55,676 nt of DNA from a virus. The DNA is taken from the IMG/VR virus record IMGVR_UViG_3300046533_000339, positions 1-55,676 of that record; one strand, 5' to 3'. Below are positions 44,475-53,118 of the stretch, one piece after another. The position numbers were made by a program, and so were the translations under genes. Below the pieces are notes generated by a model. It was given only the letters and a program-made list of their open reading frames with translations, did no database searches and was not told where the DNA came from. Positions within the stretch are counted from its first letter, which is position 1. Every line of letters begins with the position of its first letter.

Positions 44475-45377
44475 TCAGTCCTCCCAGCCCTTCACTTCGA
44501 TGGTGCCGAGGCTGACCTTGTGCTTGCCGGTGTTGATGGCCAGCCGCAGCTTGTGGTCCCAGCCGTTCTCCTCCGGCTTCAGGTCGAAGTGGTGGACGAC
44601 CTGGAAGCGGTCGGAGCCGCCGTTGGACTTCAGGTCGATGGGCTGGGACTGCCAGTCCACGTTCGAGGAGTCGCCCTTGGTGCCGATGTACTGCCAGCGG
44701 ACACCGATCTCGTCACCCGCCGCGAGCCCGCTGTTCACCGCCAGCACCACGTCGACCATGCCCTTGGTGTTGGTGGCGATGGTGGCGTGACCCTCGTCGT
44801 TGATGGCGATGGTGTGGTTCCAGTTGTCCTCCTGGAACGACTGGGACTTGCCCCGGTACTTGCTGATCCGCTTTGTCATGCCAAAGAGCCCTTCGTCGGG
44901 AGTGGGCGAGTTGCCCGCGTACTTCTTGTAGGCGTCCTGCCACGTGATTGGCTTGACGTACGGGCTCTGGTCCGGACCCCACCCGGACAGCCCGTTGCAC
45001 CCGGCGTAGTACTGGTCGACCTGATCGGCAGCACCCGACGACACGTGCGGGCAGCCGATCCAGATGCCGTGGTTGTGATCGTCGAACGCGGTGTCCTGAG
45101 GCGAGCCGCGCTGCCAGTCGGCCACCCCTCCCTCACGCCAGATGATCGTCTCGGCATCGTTGCCCTTGCCGTGGTCGAGCGCTCCGCCTGCGTCGTGGGT
45201 GCCTGCGCTGGCAGAAACACCCCCGGCGTTGTAGCAGAACTGGAAGATGTTCACCGGGGTGTGGAACCCGGCGGCCTTCAGCCTGGGCTCGATCACGTCC
45301 TCGATGGACAGCACCATGCACTCGCAGACCTGACCGCCACGCCAGGTGCGCTGGCCACCGGGATTGTCGACGCTCAC
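44475..45377 (-). CDS. M15-type peptidase, candidate endolysin (300 aa)
   Basis: HDAGGALD (61-68) matches HxxGxAxD of M15 zinc peptidases, which cut peptidoglycan cross-links, and DHNH (100-103) supplies the last histidine. The catalytic part ends near residue 150. After a linker, residues about 180-300 form a beta-sandwich (DVVLAVNSGLAAGDEIGVRWQYIG) that may bind the wall. ATG 45377 overlaps the upstream stop. It could be the endolysin, or a virion enzyme given its place in the head module. Confidence 0.75.
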   Translation of the reverse strand: MSVDNPGGQRTWRGGQVCECMVLSIEDVIEPRLKAAGFHTPVNIFQFCYNAGGVSASAGTHDAGGALDHGKGNDAETIIWREGGVADWQRGSPQDTAFDDHNHGIWIGCPHVSSGAADQVDQYYAGCNGLSGWGPDQSPYVKPITWQDAYKKYAGNSPTPDEGLFGMTKRISKYRGKSQSFQEDNWNHTIAINDEGHATIATNTKGMVDVVLAVNSGLAAGDEIGVRWQYIGTKGDSSNVDWQSQPIDLKSNGGSDRFQVVHHFDLKPEENGWDHKLRLAINTGKHKVSLGTIEVKGWED

Positions 45378-45610
45378 GACAGCTTGCGCCCATCCAGCTC
45401 GATCACAGTCTCCAGCTTGCCTTTGTTCGTGTCCCGCTTCTCCTTGACCAGCTCGGCCATCTCCGGGTCGAGTGGTGGCCGCTTCTCCCCCTCGCTCTCG
45501 GTGAGACCGATCGGCTCGCCGGTCACGTCGTCACGCTCCTCACCTACTGCGATCGGGGGCTCGACATCGGAGGACTCGTTGTAGTCGCGCGGAGCGAAGC
45601 TCTCTGTCAC
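45374..45610 (-). CDS. Small acidic protein (78 aa)
   Basis: GTG 45610 overlaps the preceding stop (GTGA). Disordered acidic N-terminal half (NESSDVEPPIAVGEERDD), then a charged helix (PEMAELVKEKRDTNKGKL). Unknown function; overlaps the M15-type peptidase start. Confidence 0.7.
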   Translation of the reverse strand: MTESFAPRDYNESSDVEPPIAVGEERDDVTGEPIGLTESEGEKRPPLDPEMAELVKEKRDTNKGKLETVIELDGRKLS

Positions 45611-45756
45611 CGGGAAACCGCTTTCACAGTGCCGCCGCCGTTGCGGATCACCGCAGCCTGGGCCTGGACCTGGCTGCCGTACTCCTTGGTCGTACCGTTT
45701 CGATCCTGGTAGACCCAGATGGTCTTGCTGCTGTTGCCCTGGCAAGCGCATGGCAT
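45607..45756 (-). CDS. Small cysteine-headed head protein (49 aa)
   Basis: ATG 45756 shares a base with the protease stop. MPCACQGNSSKTIWVYQDRNG then KEYGSQVQAQAAVIRNGGGTV: a CxC head and a short beta/helix unit. Similar short proteins occur beside capsid genes of other actinophages, in my recollection. Too short for most gene callers. Confidence 0.65.
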   Translation of the reverse strand: MPCACQGNSSKTIWVYQDRNGTTKEYGSQVQAQAAVIRNGGGTVKAVSR

Positions 45757-48281
45757 CAGGCATTCACCCTCTCGATGAGTTCGGCCATCTTCCGCTTCCG
45801 ACCGAGGGCGGCCATCACCGCCTGCACCACGGCCTGCATGGGGTCATCATCCACCTGCACCACACCGGCCGCTACCAGGGCGACCTGCACCCGGTCGGTG
45901 ACCGCTGCGACTGGGAAGCCCGCGACGTTGACCGCCAGCGCAGCCACCAGTTCGAGGCTGCCGCCGATCTCCCGCCAGTCACCGGACACGTCGGATGCGC
46001 GTAGCGCGGTGATCGTGTCGTCGGCGGTGCCGGGACGAACCCAGCCCGCGCACCAGATGCCGAACTCGTCCTCACCGACGGTCACGTCCGCCACTGCCGC
46101 CGAGGTCGAGTCGTAGTGGGCGGCAGCCGCGCGGGACCCCATCCTTGCCCCCGCGTGGCCGCCGCCGAGCGAGATCACCCCGGTCCGGGCCTGCTGCCCA
46201 CTGTCGAGCAGGACGGTGCCGGTGGCGAAGTAGGCGTAGTTGCTGGCGCTCGTCGGGGGCGCGACGCAGACGCCGTCGTAGCCGACATGGCAGGTGGCCC
46301 AGGCGGCGATGTGCCCGTAGACCCGACCCTCCTCCGTGACCGTGAGATGGGTCGGGCCTACGAGATGGGGGTCGGCGAACCAGGCAGCCGGAGCCTTCCG
46401 TCCACCGGAGGCAACCAGGGTGACCGATCGGGTGTCAGCCGAGGCGACCTGCTCGGTCGGCGCGTGGCCGGGCCAGAAGCCGGTGGCGTCGTGGTGCCAC
46501 TGGGAGCAAATCTGGTTGATGAACCGCAGAGTGTCCGGTGAGCTTTCGCCGATCTCCTCACCGATCTGCACCCGGCAGCGGTAGAAGTCGTCCGGGGTTC
46601 CCCAGCCGATCTTGGCGTAGCCCTCGTGGCCGGGCACCGTCCAGTAGTCGTGGATCCGCTTGGTGGCGACCGGGTTGGTCAGCCAGCCCGGCCCACGCCC
46701 AAACTGACCATCGTTGTCAGTTGGAAGTTCGGCACCACGCTCCAAGCTGGCTTTCAGTGCGTCCGGCGGCTCCTCGCCGATCTGCTTATAGGCCCCGCGA
46801 AGCTGACGGGCGGCGCTCGCCTTGGCTTCGGCGGGGGCGTCGACCTGGTTGAAGCGGGATGCGGCGGCGTGCACACCGGCTCGGCTGAGCGCACCGGCTG
46901 GAGTCTTGATCGGCAGCTTGTGGCAGGACTTCTCCTCGCCGTCGCAGACGTGCAGGATCGTCGCTGACTTCCACTGCTGCGGGGTGTACTTCCCGGCCGA
47001 ACCGTCCCAGGTGCCTTCGTCGATCATCTCCACCACACGACCCTGGGTGGCGAGGCTGCTGGTGTTCGCGGGGAGCTGGTCACCGCCTGCGTCCCCGGTG
47101 GCCTTGTTCGCCATGCACTCGTCGTAGTCGGGTGAGTTGGGGTCGCAGTCCTCGTCGGCGACAGGAGCAGTGGCAGCGGCCTGCTCGGCATCCATCGCCT
47201 TCTGCGCCATGCAGTCGTCGTAGTCGGGGGCGTTCGGGTCGCACTCCTCGTCGGGGGCGGGCACGTTCTGCGGCGGCATCTGGCCGTCAGCTTCGGCCCA
47301 GGTGCCGAGTGCCACGAAGGCTGACGCGAAGGCCGGAATGGAGACCAGGCTGGCGGACGCGATCCGGGCGCTGGTGAAGGTGACTTTGCCGCTGGCTTCG
47401 TCGAACTCGAACTCGGAGTCGTCGGCGTCGACAGAGACACCGAACCGGCCGAACTCCGCGATCAGGCCGACCACTTCGTCGGTCTCCGGGGTGTCGATGA
47501 AGATGCCTTCGCCGCGCATCATCCCGTCGACCCGCTCGATGCTGTTGATCCGGGCCACGATGGTCGAGCCGTCGTGGCCTTCGTTGGACGCTTTCTGCCA
47601 GGTGAGCGGCAGCGGCAGGTCCCGGTTGCGGAGTGCGCCAGCGGCGAACCGCCGCCCGTCACCGGACCACTCGTCCTCGGGTGCCAGCACGCCGTGCCAG
47701 GCAAGTGGGGTGTCGAGGGGCATGGTGCTCTCCTTCAGCGCTGCCGTCAGCGCGGCCTGATTCGTTGGCACTGCCTGGAGTACGCATCGGCAGTTGATGG
47801 TGTTGTCGAGCCGTCCCCGGGGGTCACCCGGATATCGCAGATTCTCGCCCCCGACGAAGAAGTACGCACCCGCCGGTCGCCGCTGCCGGTCGGCGGCGGC
47901 GTGCTCGGGGCGCACCAACGAGTCGTGCATCGTCGTCCACTTCAGCAAGGTGGGTGCCGGGTCGTCGGTGGCGGCCTGGACGGTGGCCGCGTTGATGGCG
48001 GTGACCGCCAGCCAGGTGGCGACGGTCTGCGGGTCCGACTCTTTCGTGGTGTGCGCGAGCGGGCCGCGTAGTGAGTTGAGGAACCCAGCGGTCCGGCCCC
48101 GCCGGTCCCCACCTTCGGCCAGGTAGGTGTCGAGGTAGAGCTGGGTCAGTGCCTCGGTCAGCTCGGTCCGGTCAGCCGGGTCGTCGATGAACGCCTTCAC
48201 CTTTGACAGCAGCGCGGCGATCGCTTCGTCCTGCTGCGCCCGTCGGCGGGCAGCGAACTCGATGGAGTCGAGGTCGGTCAC
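45756..48281 (-). CDS. MuF-like head protein fused to capsid maturation protease (841 aa)
   Basis: Overlaps the portal stop by four bases. Residues about 1-175 are MuF-like, ending NTINCRCVL; about 187-330 are an HK97-type serine protease (PLTWQ...GHDGSTIVARINSI with the active histidine; IASASLVSIPAFASAF with the likely serine). Then two copies of CDPNxPDYDxCM, a CDGEEKSCHKLPIKT-type region and a C-terminal domain (VYGHIAAWATCHVGY). It should cut scaffold parts from the capsid precursor. The fusion is common in actinophages; the long C-terminal half is not explained. Confidence 0.85.
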   Translation of the reverse strand: MTDLDSIEFAARRRAQQDEAIAALLSKVKAFIDDPADRTELTEALTQLYLDTYLAEGGDRRGRTAGFLNSLRGPLAHTTKESDPQTVATWLAVTAINAATVQAATDDPAPTLLKWTTMHDSLVRPEHAAADRQRRPAGAYFFVGGENLRYPGDPRGRLDNTINCRCVLQAVPTNQAALTAALKESTMPLDTPLAWHGVLAPEDEWSGDGRRFAAGALRNRDLPLPLTWQKASNEGHDGSTIVARINSIERVDGMMRGEGIFIDTPETDEVVGLIAEFGRFGVSVDADDSEFEFDEASGKVTFTSARIASASLVSIPAFASAFVALGTWAEADGQMPPQNVPAPDEECDPNAPDYDDCMAQKAMDAEQAAATAPVADEDCDPNSPDYDECMANKATGDAGGDQLPANTSSLATQGRVVEMIDEGTWDGSAGKYTPQQWKSATILHVCDGEEKSCHKLPIKTPAGALSRAGVHAAASRFNQVDAPAEAKASAARQLRGAYKQIGEEPPDALKASLERGAELPTDNDGQFGRGPGWLTNPVATKRIHDYWTVPGHEGYAKIGWGTPDDFYRCRVQIGEEIGESSPDTLRFINQICSQWHHDATGFWPGHAPTEQVASADTRSVTLVASGGRKAPAAWFADPHLVGPTHLTVTEEGRVYGHIAAWATCHVGYDGVCVAPPTSASNYAYFATGTVLLDSGQQARTGVISLGGGHAGARMGSRAAAAHYDSTSAAVADVTVGEDEFGIWCAGWVRPGTADDTITALRASDVSGDWREIGGSLELVAALAVNVAGFPVAAVTDRVQVALVAAGVVQVDDDPMQAVVQAVMAALGRKRKMAELIERVNA

Positions 48282-50053
48282 GCCGAGACCTGCTCGGCCA
48301 GCCGCAGCCAGTTCACCAACCGATCACGACGGTGCGGGCTCTGCTCCTTCAGCAGGGAAGCGCAGTAGGACGACAGCACCGGCACCACGACCAACGGGTC
48401 GGCGATACCTTCGAGCACCTGTGGGGCACACGACCAGGCGTCCTCCAGTAGCCGTTCGGCGGTGCCGTTGGCCCGGACGTAGATGTGGGTCTCGTAGGCG
48501 GGCACACCCGGCGGTTTGGTGACGGTCTGCCGCAGCCTGTTCCCGGCCCGCTCCAGCGCCCGGAAGACGAGGGCGTCAGCGGCGGCGACCAGGGCCGACT
48601 CGTCGGGGGTGCGCGGCTTGGTCGGGTGCTGTTCGAGCGACGGATTGGGCCTGCTCTCCCGGGGTGTGGTGGGGTCGACCGCGACACCCAGGTCCACACC
48701 GAGCGCGGTGAGGGCGGCGGCGACCTGCTCCGGGGTGGCCGAACCGGATGCGACTTTGACCGTCAGCCAGGTCCGGAACTGGGCAGCGGTCGGTGTGTCG
48801 TCGCTGTCGAAGCCGTTCTCCCGGCGCAGCGCGTCGGCGGAGATCAGGCCCCGGTCGTACAGCTCGAAGGCTTCCTTGCTCCGGTCCGGTCGCAGCTGGA
48901 GGGAGGTCGAGTCGTAGCCGACGACAGCCGACGCATCCTCACCGAGGCTGGGCCGCAGATAGGCGATGGTCAATGCGTTGACGATGGTGTCGAGCATCGG
49001 CTCGATGTGCAGCTTGATGGTGGCTTCTTCGATCTGCCACGCACCCCAGTGGCTGACCGAAGCGCCTGCGCCAGAGGTCTGGCGTCCGGCGATGCCGAGC
49101 ACCTGCTCCGGCGGAAGGTCCATGCCGAGTGCGAACCGGCGGATCGCCTCGTTGCGCAGCGACATCGAGTTGGCGTCGAGGTCACTCCAGAACTTCAGCA
49201 GCCGAGGCTTGTCGATGGTGTCGTCGGGGGCGGTGATCACGATCGGCACAACAGCGCTCGGTGAGGACGGGTCCTCGATGGGTGCCATCATCGCTTCGGC
49301 CAGGGTCGCCATGAAGGCGTCGGCGTCGTTGGCCGGTTTCGCTCCCGACGTGGTGCCGTCGGCGGCAACCTGCTCGGGCGGCGGTGGGAAGTTCATTCCC
49401 TGCGGCATGATCAGAATCCCGGACCCGGCGAGCCGCGAGGTGATCTGTGCGAAGACGTGGCGGGTCAGCCATTCGATCTCGGACAGGATCGGCAGCAGTG
49501 ACCGGAACGGTGAGTCGGCTTCAACCCGGTGTGCCGGGGACGGCAGCCAGATCCTGATCACCACGTCGTTCTCGGTGAGCGGGACGGCGGGAAGACCGGA
49601 GCCGTAGTTGATCTGCCAGCTCTGGCCGGTGACCTGCATCTCCAGACAGGACACGATCTCCCAGGTGTCGACCCCGTCCGCAGCCCGGCCGACCAGGTAA
49701 CACTCCCCGGCGATGGTCAGGTGACTGCCGATGGACTGCAACATCTGGGTCTGGCCGTCTTTGCCGTTGAACAGTTGCTGCAAGGCGTCGTGGGCTGGTC
49801 CGGTGGGTGTTGCCCGGACGACGCCTTGGATGATCTCGGCGGCGAACAGCGACGCGCGGGACACGGCGTGGCCGAAGAAGTTGGCCGCGAACCGGGCCTC
49901 GCCACAGATCGAGTAGTGCCGGTAGCACTCAGCCTGCCAGTTCTGGCTGGGCTGGTAGATCCGGGCCGCTTTGCCCGGGTAACGTGTTGCCGAGGCCACC
50001 ATCGACGACGTGGGGATGACGACAGCTTCCGGTTCGACCTTGCGTCGTGGCAT
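48278..50053 (-). CDS. Portal protein (591 aa)
   Basis: The twelve-fold ring through which DNA enters and leaves the head. ATG 50053 after GAAAGAGACCG. Features of siphovirus portals: N-terminal basic tail, AARIYQPSQNWQAECYRHYSICGEARF, a central clip/stem region with SEIEWLTRHVFAQITSRLAGSGIL, and LKFWSDLDANSMSLRNEAIRRFALGMDLPPEQVLG. It lies between the membrane protein after terL and the MuF/protease fusion. Confidence 0.9.
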   Translation of the reverse strand: MPRRKVEPEAVVIPTSSMVASATRYPGKAARIYQPSQNWQAECYRHYSICGEARFAANFFGHAVSRASLFAAEIIQGVVRATPTGPAHDALQQLFNGKDGQTQMLQSIGSHLTIAGECYLVGRAADGVDTWEIVSCLEMQVTGQSWQINYGSGLPAVPLTENDVVIRIWLPSPAHRVEADSPFRSLLPILSEIEWLTRHVFAQITSRLAGSGILIMPQGMNFPPPPEQVAADGTTSGAKPANDADAFMATLAEAMMAPIEDPSSPSAVVPIVITAPDDTIDKPRLLKFWSDLDANSMSLRNEAIRRFALGMDLPPEQVLGIAGRQTSGAGASVSHWGAWQIEEATIKLHIEPMLDTIVNALTIAYLRPSLGEDASAVVGYDSTSLQLRPDRSKEAFELYDRGLISADALRRENGFDSDDTPTAAQFRTWLTVKVASGSATPEQVAAALTALGVDLGVAVDPTTPRESRPNPSLEQHPTKPRTPDESALVAAADALVFRALERAGNRLRQTVTKPPGVPAYETHIYVRANGTAERLLEDAWSCAPQVLEGIADPLVVVPVLSSYCASLLKEQSPHRRDRLVNWLRLAEQVSA

Positions 50054-50134
50054 CGGTCTCTTTCATGTTCCGGTTGAGTTGTTCCTCCCGGAGTTTCGCA
50101 CAGCTCATGATGTCTGGACCAGGAACGCCACGAC

Positions 50135-50464
50135 TCATTCGGTCTCGGGGGGCTCATCTCTGGCGACCAGGATCGCCGCCAGGTACGCCATCGCCCACCA
50201 GGTGTTGGGCACCCACCACCACCACGCCAGGTTCGACAGCCACCCCCAGAGGAACATCACCGCGCTCAGATAGGGGGCCTGGCAGAAGGCGCACTCCATC
50301 AGCTTGCGCCACGGCGAGTCACCGACGGCAACGAAGAACTTCAGCCTGATCCAGGCCACCGGGGGGAAGTCGTCCCACACCAGCAGCCGCGACATCCGGG
50401 CCACGGAGATGGTGCCGACGACGAAAGCGGCGAGAAGCACCCACCAGGGGTGTCCCCAGATCAA
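50135..50464 (-). CDS. Membrane protein with CAFC motif (109 aa)
   Basis: Overlaps the terL stop by four bases. Three hydrophobic segments (about 5-22, 62-78, 84-102), a tryptophan-rich stretch and ECAFCQAPYLSA. The pattern fits the DUF1360-type membrane proteins found beside actinophage terminase genes, whose function is unknown. Confidence 0.75.
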   Translation of the reverse strand: MIWGHPWWVLLAAFVVGTISVARMSRLLVWDDFPPVAWIRLKFFVAVGDSPWRKLMECAFCQAPYLSAVMFLWGWLSNLAWWWWVPNTWWAMAYLAAILVARDEPPETE

Positions 50465-51861
50465 CTGACAGCCCTCAGGTGGCGGCGGAGCAGCTTGTTG
50501 GGGTCCGCGATGGACGCCGGGGCCAGATTGCGCAGCAGCGACGTCGCGCCGTGCACCAGGGCGTCCAGACGGTTCGGCGATGCGCTCACTCCAGGCACCC
50601 AGGTGCAGAGTTCGTCCTCAAGCTCGGCCAGATCGCCGGGTTCTCCCACATGGGTCACCAGTTTCTTCTCGTAGCGGGCCACGATCGGCTCAGCGCGGAT
50701 CGCCTTGCCCCGTCGGGAGTCGACGGTGATGATCCTGGCCCCGGTGTAGCCCGAAGTCTCCAGGGTGTGGCGCACCATGTCGCCGCCGTAGTTCTTCTCC
50801 GCCACGATGGCGTCGGCGGACCACTTCTCGTACAGGCTGTGGGCCTTCCCGGCCCATTTGGACGGCGAGTAGCGGTCGGTGGCGTCCTCCAGCACGAACA
50901 GGTGGCCGGTGTGGCTGATCCCGACCACGATGAGACCTGTTTCGTCGGCGGTGATCCGGGTGGAGCCTGCCGGGTCGACCCCGACCACGATCCGGGAGAA
51001 GACCGGGGTCTCGACCTGCCACTGGAACATGTCCCAGGACCACATCGCGCCTTCGATGTCGGCCAGGATCTCCCCGTGCAGCTCCTGACGGCCCAGTCGG
51101 GTGCCCTCGAAGCGGTCCAGCACGGTCCGTTTGAAGGTTTCGGCCAGGTTGTCGATGTTGGCGTAGGTACTGACCCGTCGGGCGATGGTCAGCGGGTCCT
51201 CGATCAGGCTTTTCATCCACTTGGTGGGCTTCGGGGTGGTGGTGACGACCACTTTCGGAGACTTCCCGAGCCGCAGACCGAGCAGCATGTTGTTCCAGAC
51301 GTCCTCGATGAGGGCGTAGTGGGCTGGTTCGTCGGCCCAGACGAACCCGGACTCGGGTCCACGGAGCCGGTCGGGCTCTTCGGCGCTGAAGCACTGCCCG
51401 ATCGAGCCGTTGGGCCAGGTGAGTCGTCGCTTCGACGGCTCCCACAGCGGCCGTTTGCCGGGTGGGGAGGTGGCGAGGATGCCGGACACGCCTTCGACCA
51501 TCGTGTCGCGCAGGTCGGGGCCGGTGGCGGCGATCAGGATGATGCGGGGGATCTTGGTGGTGACCCGGTGGGTGATTTCCGAGCCGGTCCGGGTTTTCCC
51601 TGCGCCTCGGCCGCCGGAGAAGCACAGGGTGAGCCAGTCGGAGTTCCACGGCGGGGGGTGCTGGTCGCTGCGGGCGTGGGGCCAGGCCCATTTGTCGTGC
51701 GGTCGGCCGTTGCAGTCGAGTCTCGGGCAGAAGAACGGGTGCCAGGTGGTTTCGGCGATGTCTTTCAGCATCGCCAGGGCCTTGGCCTGGTACTCGGGCT
51801 TCCAGTTTCTGAAGTCGGCGAACTCTGGTGGGAGCTGGGTCAGGTCCGGCTGGTCTGGCAT
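50461..51861 (-). CDS. terL: Terminase large subunit (466 aa)
   Basis: The packaging motor. GGRGAGKTR (83-91) is Walker A, FVWADE (173-178) Walker B, VTTTPKP (206-212) the coupling motif. The nuclease part shows D296 (VVGVDPAG), E355 (AEKN) and a later aspartate near NRLDALVHG. ATG 51861. It follows the small terminase and two small genes, and precedes the portal. Confidence 0.93.
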   Translation of the reverse strand: MPDQPDLTQLPPEFADFRNWKPEYQAKALAMLKDIAETTWHPFFCPRLDCNGRPHDKWAWPHARSDQHPPPWNSDWLTLCFSGGRGAGKTRTGSEITHRVTTKIPRIILIAATGPDLRDTMVEGVSGILATSPPGKRPLWEPSKRRLTWPNGSIGQCFSAEEPDRLRGPESGFVWADEPAHYALIEDVWNNMLLGLRLGKSPKVVVTTTPKPTKWMKSLIEDPLTIARRVSTYANIDNLAETFKRTVLDRFEGTRLGRQELHGEILADIEGAMWSWDMFQWQVETPVFSRIVVGVDPAGSTRITADETGLIVVGISHTGHLFVLEDATDRYSPSKWAGKAHSLYEKWSADAIVAEKNYGGDMVRHTLETSGYTGARIITVDSRRGKAIRAEPIVARYEKKLVTHVGEPGDLAELEDELCTWVPGVSASPNRLDALVHGATSLLRNLAPASIADPNKLLRRHLRAVS

Positions 51862-51989
51862 GTCAGCTCATGCTTACGAGCGCAGGCACCGCACCACAGG
51901 CTGCCGTGGAGCCGCCAGGCATAGGTCCCGAGGGTGAGGGTCCGTCCGCATCCTCCGGCGCACTTGACCGTCCATCGCACCTTCTGCAC
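51840..51989 (-). CDS. Small zinc-ribbon protein before terL (49 aa)
   Basis: GTG 51989, with an in-frame stop just upstream that excludes a longer form. KCAGGCGRTLTL and LWCGACARKH give C-x3-C and C-x2-C, a clear zinc-ribbon. It overlaps the terL start by 22 bases. Ribosome site weak, so the start is uncertain. An HNH or terminase partner role is not shown by the sequence. Confidence 0.55.
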   Translation of the reverse strand: MQKVRWTVKCAGGCGRTLTLGTYAWRLHGSLWCGACARKHELTCQTSRT

Positions 51990-52018
51990 GTATCCAGTCT
52001 AGAAACGATGTCCACGGT

Positions 52019-52357
52019 TTAGTACACCTCCTCATCGGTGTTGCCCATGCCCACATACTGCGGCCCACGGGCCAGGCCCTCCAGCAGGATGGCGTTGCGT
52101 TTCGCCTCCGGCTTCATCGGGTTGACCAGCCTCGGCTTGTTCCGTGAACGAGGCAGCGCCTGGAGCAGTTCGTCGAGGTCCATCCCGAGGTCGCGGGCCA
52201 GCGCCTCGCACACGGCCCGCTGGCAGTAGACGGTCTGGGACAAGATCCCGGTCTTCTTGCAGGCTTGAAAGATCCGGTACGGCATCCAGGCGGCGGTGGT
52301 GAACTGCACCTTGGCCCGGAACTCGCCGTACGTCTCGGGGTCGAGGCGGAACGTCAC
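52019..52357 (-). CDS. Small protein between the terminase genes (112 aa)
   Basis: GTG 52357 overlaps the small-terminase stop (GTGA). Basic, with KVQFTTAAWMPYRIFQACKKTG and a helical middle (CEALARDLGMDLDELLQALP). Might help terminase or bind DNA; no family recognised. Confidence 0.7.
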   Translation of the reverse strand: MTFRLDPETYGEFRAKVQFTTAAWMPYRIFQACKKTGILSQTVYCQRAVCEALARDLGMDLDELLQALPRSRNKPRLVNPMKPEAKRNAILLEGLARGPQYVGMGNTDEEVY

Positions 52358-52899
52358 TGCTCCAGCTCCAGGTCTTCGACCAGCTCGGCCTCGAAGATGT
52401 CGGGCTCCTCCACGGGCTGCACGATGGTGGAGGTGACCCGTAGCACCCAGTCCTCCAGCTCGCCCTGGGTGGGGGAGTGGATGACGATCTCGGCCGGGGC
52501 GTCCAGCCCGAACAGCTTGGCGTGCCGGTCGATGATCTCCCTGCCCCGTTGGACGGCGGCCAGGTGCTCGGGGTTGTCGGGGTCGATGGCCTTGGTCCAG
52601 ACCCCGCGCAGCAGCCGTTCCAGCCGCATCCCGGCCAGCTTGCGCATCAGGTCGCGGTCGTTGGTGTCGTCGAGCCTGCGGACCAGGGCCTTCTCGACAG
52701 CGGACAGCGCGGCCCGGGGGGTTGGGTAGCCGCAGACCAGTGCGATCTCGGACCAGTTGGCCCCGGAGAGTCGCATCGACATGGCGGCGTCGGCTTTGCG
52801 GTTCCGGAGTTTGGCGGCTTCGCTGCCGCTCTCGGTGTTGCGGTGTCGGCCGTCGACGACTCCAGTCGGGTCTGACGAGTCCTGGGTCGTGCGAGCCAT
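52354..52899 (-). CDS. Terminase small subunit (181 aa)
   Basis: ATG 52899 after GGGGAGAGAA. N-terminal HTH-like region (AAMSMRLSGANWSEIALVCGYPTPRAALSAVEKAL), a helical oligomerisation core (MRKLAGMRLERLLRGVWTKAIDP; RGREIIDRHAKLFGL), and an acidic end. This is the actinophage TerS layout; it recognises packaging sites and feeds DNA to TerL. First gene of the minus-strand virion operon. Confidence 0.82.
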   Translation of the reverse strand: MARTTQDSSDPTGVVDGRHRNTESGSEAAKLRNRKADAAMSMRLSGANWSEIALVCGYPTPRAALSAVEKALVRRLDDTNDRDLMRKLAGMRLERLLRGVWTKAIDPDNPEHLAAVQRGREIIDRHAKLFGLDAPAEIVIHSPTQGELEDWVLRVTSTIVQPVEEPDIFEAELVEDLELEQ

Positions 52900-52925
52900 T
52901 TCTCTCCCCTCAGAGCACTGAAATT

Positions 52926-52954
52926 AGCATAGGCAACCCGGCTGCCCTTGGTAA
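52926..52954 (-). promoter_or_regulatory. Candidate promoter for the virion operon
   Basis: On the minus strand TTACCA (52954-52949) and TATGCT (52931-52926) are 17 bases apart, 27 bases before ATG 52899. Each matches the consensus at four of six bases. Confidence 0.4.
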
Positions 52955-53036
52955 TGGTGAGAAAGGCTTGACTAAGCAGGATTTTGTCTATGTAAGTTTT
53001 TCTTAGGTGGATTACGCTGAACTTGCTTGATAAAAC

Positions 53037-53050
53037 TTTACCTGGGTTAA
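53037..53050. promoter_or_regulatory. Dispersed palindrome copy 15 (TTTACCTGGGTTAA)
   Basis: Copy in the divergent region between terS and the right-hand fibre, 68 bases before ATG 53119. The 52920-53050 stretch is AT-rich; TTGACT at 52968 and TTGCTT at 53023 are weak -35 candidates. Confidence 0.7.
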
Positions 53051-53118
53051 TCTGCTAGCGTTCGGCGTGATGGACGGCCACCCTGCGAGGGCGGAGCCTC
53101 AGGCGTAGGGAGAGACGC

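Noticed and set aside
49929-50138. Minus-strand frame MSRGVPGPDIMSCAKL across the portal start
   Set aside because: It runs mostly inside the portal gene in another frame, ends in shadow sequence and has no ribosome site. The 81-base gap 50054-50134 is left without a gene.
51874-52068. A 64-codon minus frame before terL
   Set aside because: It overlaps the 52019-52357 gene by 50 bases and has no motif; the zinc-ribbon frame at 51840-51989 explains the gap better.
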